Positions 13,678-14,656 of a stretch of 14,656 nucleotides of DNA are shown here, piece by piece. The stretch is from contig JAREAF010000021.1 in NCBI GenBank assembly GCA_029240475.1, positions 1-14,656 of the forward strand. The letters run 5' to 3'. The notes under the pieces were generated by a model. The model was not told where the DNA came from, made no database searches, and saw nothing but the letters and a program-made list of their open reading frames with translations. Origin of the DNA: Rhodospirillales bacterium (lineage in GTDB: Bacteria; Pseudomonadota; Alphaproteobacteria; JAREAF01). Numbering within the stretch: position 1 is the stretch's first letter; every line of letters begins with the position of its first letter. The position numbers and the translations under genes were made by a program.

Positions 13678-14451
13678 ATGGACGCCATCCTGCCACTACT
13701 CACCGATCCGGCCGCATGGGCCGCCCTCGCCACGCTGATCGCCATGGAGGTGGTGCTCGGGATCGACAATCTCATCTTCATATCGATCCTGACGAACAAG
13801 CTGCCGGAGGATCAGCGCGAGCGCGCCCGCCGGATCGGCATCGGCCTCGCCCTGGTCCTGCGGTTGCTGTTGCTGGGCACCATCGCCGTCATCGTTCAAC
13901 TGACCGAGCCGCTGTTCGAGCTCTTCGGCCACGGCTTCTCCTGGCGGGACCTGATCCTGATCGCGGGCGGATTCTTCCTGGTCTGGAAGTCAACCAAGGA
14001 GATTCACCACAATGTGGATCCCGATCCCGGACCGGACATGTTCGACCGTAGCGCGGTCGGCATGAGCTTCGCTTCGGCCATCGGCCAGATCCTGGTGCTC
14101 GACCTGGTCTTTTCGATCGACAGCATCATCACGGCTGTGGGGATGACGGACGACGTGCCCATCATGGTCGCGGCGGTCATCGTGGCGGTGGGCGTGATGC
14201 TGCTGGCAGCCAACCCGCTCGCCAACTTCATTCACAACAACCCGACCTTGGTGATGCTGGCGCTGGGCTTCCTGCTGATGATCGGCATGGCCCTCATCGC
14301 GGAGGGTTTCGGCGCGCATGTGCCGAAGGCCTACATCTACGCGGCGATGGCCTTCTCGAGCTTCGTCGAGGTGCTCAACATGATGTCGCGGCGCGCGAGG
14401 AAGCGTCGCGCTCAGGCGCAACGGGGCGGCGCAGCTCAGCCGCACAGGTGA
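13678..14451 (+). CDS. TerC family integral membrane protein
   Basis: A polytopic inner-membrane protein of 257 residues with about seven hydrophobic segments. The two family signatures are clear: EVVLGIDNLIFI (residues 24-35) and DLVFSIDSIITAVGM (142-156), which place acidic residues inside the membrane. A KSTKEIHHN linker joins the two halves. The C-terminus is a basic tail (SRRARKRRAQAQRGG) on the cytoplasmic side. The length fits the YgdQ-like branch without CBS or transporter-associated domains. TerC relatives are linked to tellurite resistance and manganese export, and some handle metals for secreted enzymes; the substrate here is not known. ATG 13678 has GGAG at 13662-13665, a longish 12-base spacing. 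No ter operon partners are visible. Confidence 0.92.
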   Translation: MDAILPLLTDPAAWAALATLIAMEVVLGIDNLIFISILTNKLPEDQRERARRIGIGLALVLRLLLLGTIAVIVQLTEPLFELFGHGFSWRDLILIAGGFFLVWKSTKEIHHNVDPDPGPDMFDRSAVGMSFASAIGQILVLDLVFSIDSIITAVGMTDDVPIMVAAVIVAVGVMLLAANPLANFIHNNPTLVMLALGFLLMIGMALIAEGFGAHVPKAYIYAAMAFSSFVEVLNMMSRRARKRRAQAQRGGAAQPHR

Positions 14452-14531
14452 GGGCGCGGTCACGAGAGAGTTTGGACTTGGCTCCGGCCGGCCGTCGAGC
14501 TTCAGCGCACGGGAAAATCGGATCCACCGGC

Positions 14532-14556
14532 CCTCGCGCCGGCAAGAAGCGCGAGG
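14532..14556 (+). terminator. Hairpin between terC and the tRNA gene
   Basis: CCTCGCGC (14532-14539) and GCGCGAGG (14549-14556) are perfect 8-base complements around a 9-base loop, 80 bases after the terC stop and just before the tRNA promoter. No T-run follows, so a factor-independent terminator is possible but not certain. Confidence 0.4.
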
Positions 14557-14570
14557 ATTCGCCTCTGCGG

Positions 14571-14600
14571 TTGACTGGACGCGGCCTCGTTGAATATGGG
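14571..14600 (+). promoter_or_regulatory. Promoter of tRNA-Ser
   Basis: TTGACT (14571-14576) matches five of six positions of the -35 consensus. The -10 is TATGGG at 14595-14600 with an 18-base spacer, or AATATG at 14593-14598 with 16, preceded by a TG at 14591-14592. Transcription would start roughly 10 bases before the mature tRNA 5' end. This is the best promoter match in the window. Confidence 0.55.
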
Positions 14601-14617
14601 AGGTGGTTCGCCGCGCT

Positions 14618-14656
14618 GGATGGGTGGCCGAGCGGTTTAAGGCACCGGTCTTGAAA
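14618..14656 (+). tRNA. tRNA-Ser(UGA), 5' half (cut by window edge)
   Basis: GGATGGGTGGCCGAGCGG begins at 14618 with a typical tRNA-Ser acceptor 5' strand, T8 and a D-arm starting GGCCGAG. The anticodon stem 5' strand CCGGT is followed by the loop CTTGAAA, ending exactly at the last base. Its anticodon TGA is at 14652-14654. The pattern closely matches E. coli tRNA-Ser(UGA) through position 38. The long variable arm, T-arm and acceptor 3' strand lie outside the window. Confidence 0.93.

Overview
The window is GC-rich chromosomal DNA from a bacterium that looks like an alphaproteobacterium. The evidence is the gene order rpsB-tsf-pyrH-frr-uppS-cdsA-dxr-rseP-bamA-skp-fabZ, the protein sequences, frequent GTG/TTG starts and GC-rich intergenic DNA. 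Genus cannot be assigned from the sequence alone. Most of the window is conserved core genome. I see no phage, transposase, toxin-antitoxin pair, CRISPR array or defence cluster.

Region 1 (1-350) is the 3' part of a RidA/YjgF-family gene that enters from the left edge. Region 2 (351-11107) is the core block, all on the + strand. It starts with a leader holding a candidate promoter and a strong hairpin. Then come ribosomal protein S2, EF-Ts, UMP kinase and ribosome recycling factor (translation and pyrimidine nucleotides), followed by undecaprenyl-PP synthase, phosphatidate cytidylyltransferase and DXP reductoisomerase (lipid carrier, phospholipid and isoprenoid precursors). The block ends with the RseP site-2 protease, BamA, a Skp/OmpH periplasmic chaperone and FabZ (outer-membrane biogenesis). 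Spacing is tight from rpsB to cdsA, uppS overlaps cdsA by 26 bases, and cdsA and dxr share an ATGATG junction. The usual lipid A genes (lpxD between skp/bamA and fabZ; lpxA after fabZ) are not here. The lpxD position holds only a 135-base gap with a striking inverted repeat.

Region 3 (11108-12190) holds glyoxalase I with all four metal ligands, then a 63-residue acidic lipoprotein gene. Next is what reads as a second small lipoprotein gene broken by two +1 frameshifts. Region 4 (12197-13383) is on the - strand: a binuclear-Mn ureohydrolase close to agmatinase/guanidinobutyrase and, upstream of it, a 23-codon gene for a hydrophobic single-span membrane peptide with an excellent Shine-Dalgarno. 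A perfect 13-bp hairpin lies between them. Region 5 (13384-14656) is again + strand: about 290 bases of structured non-coding DNA, a TerC-family membrane protein, then a strong-looking promoter and the 5' half of a tRNA-Ser(UGA) cut off by the window edge.

The items most worth a second look are the 23-residue membrane peptide, the frameshifted lipoprotein gene, the inverted repeat where lpxD is normally found, and the acidic heptad-repeat lipoprotein. None of these amounts to a demonstrated new system. Hairpins and promoters were judged by eye.
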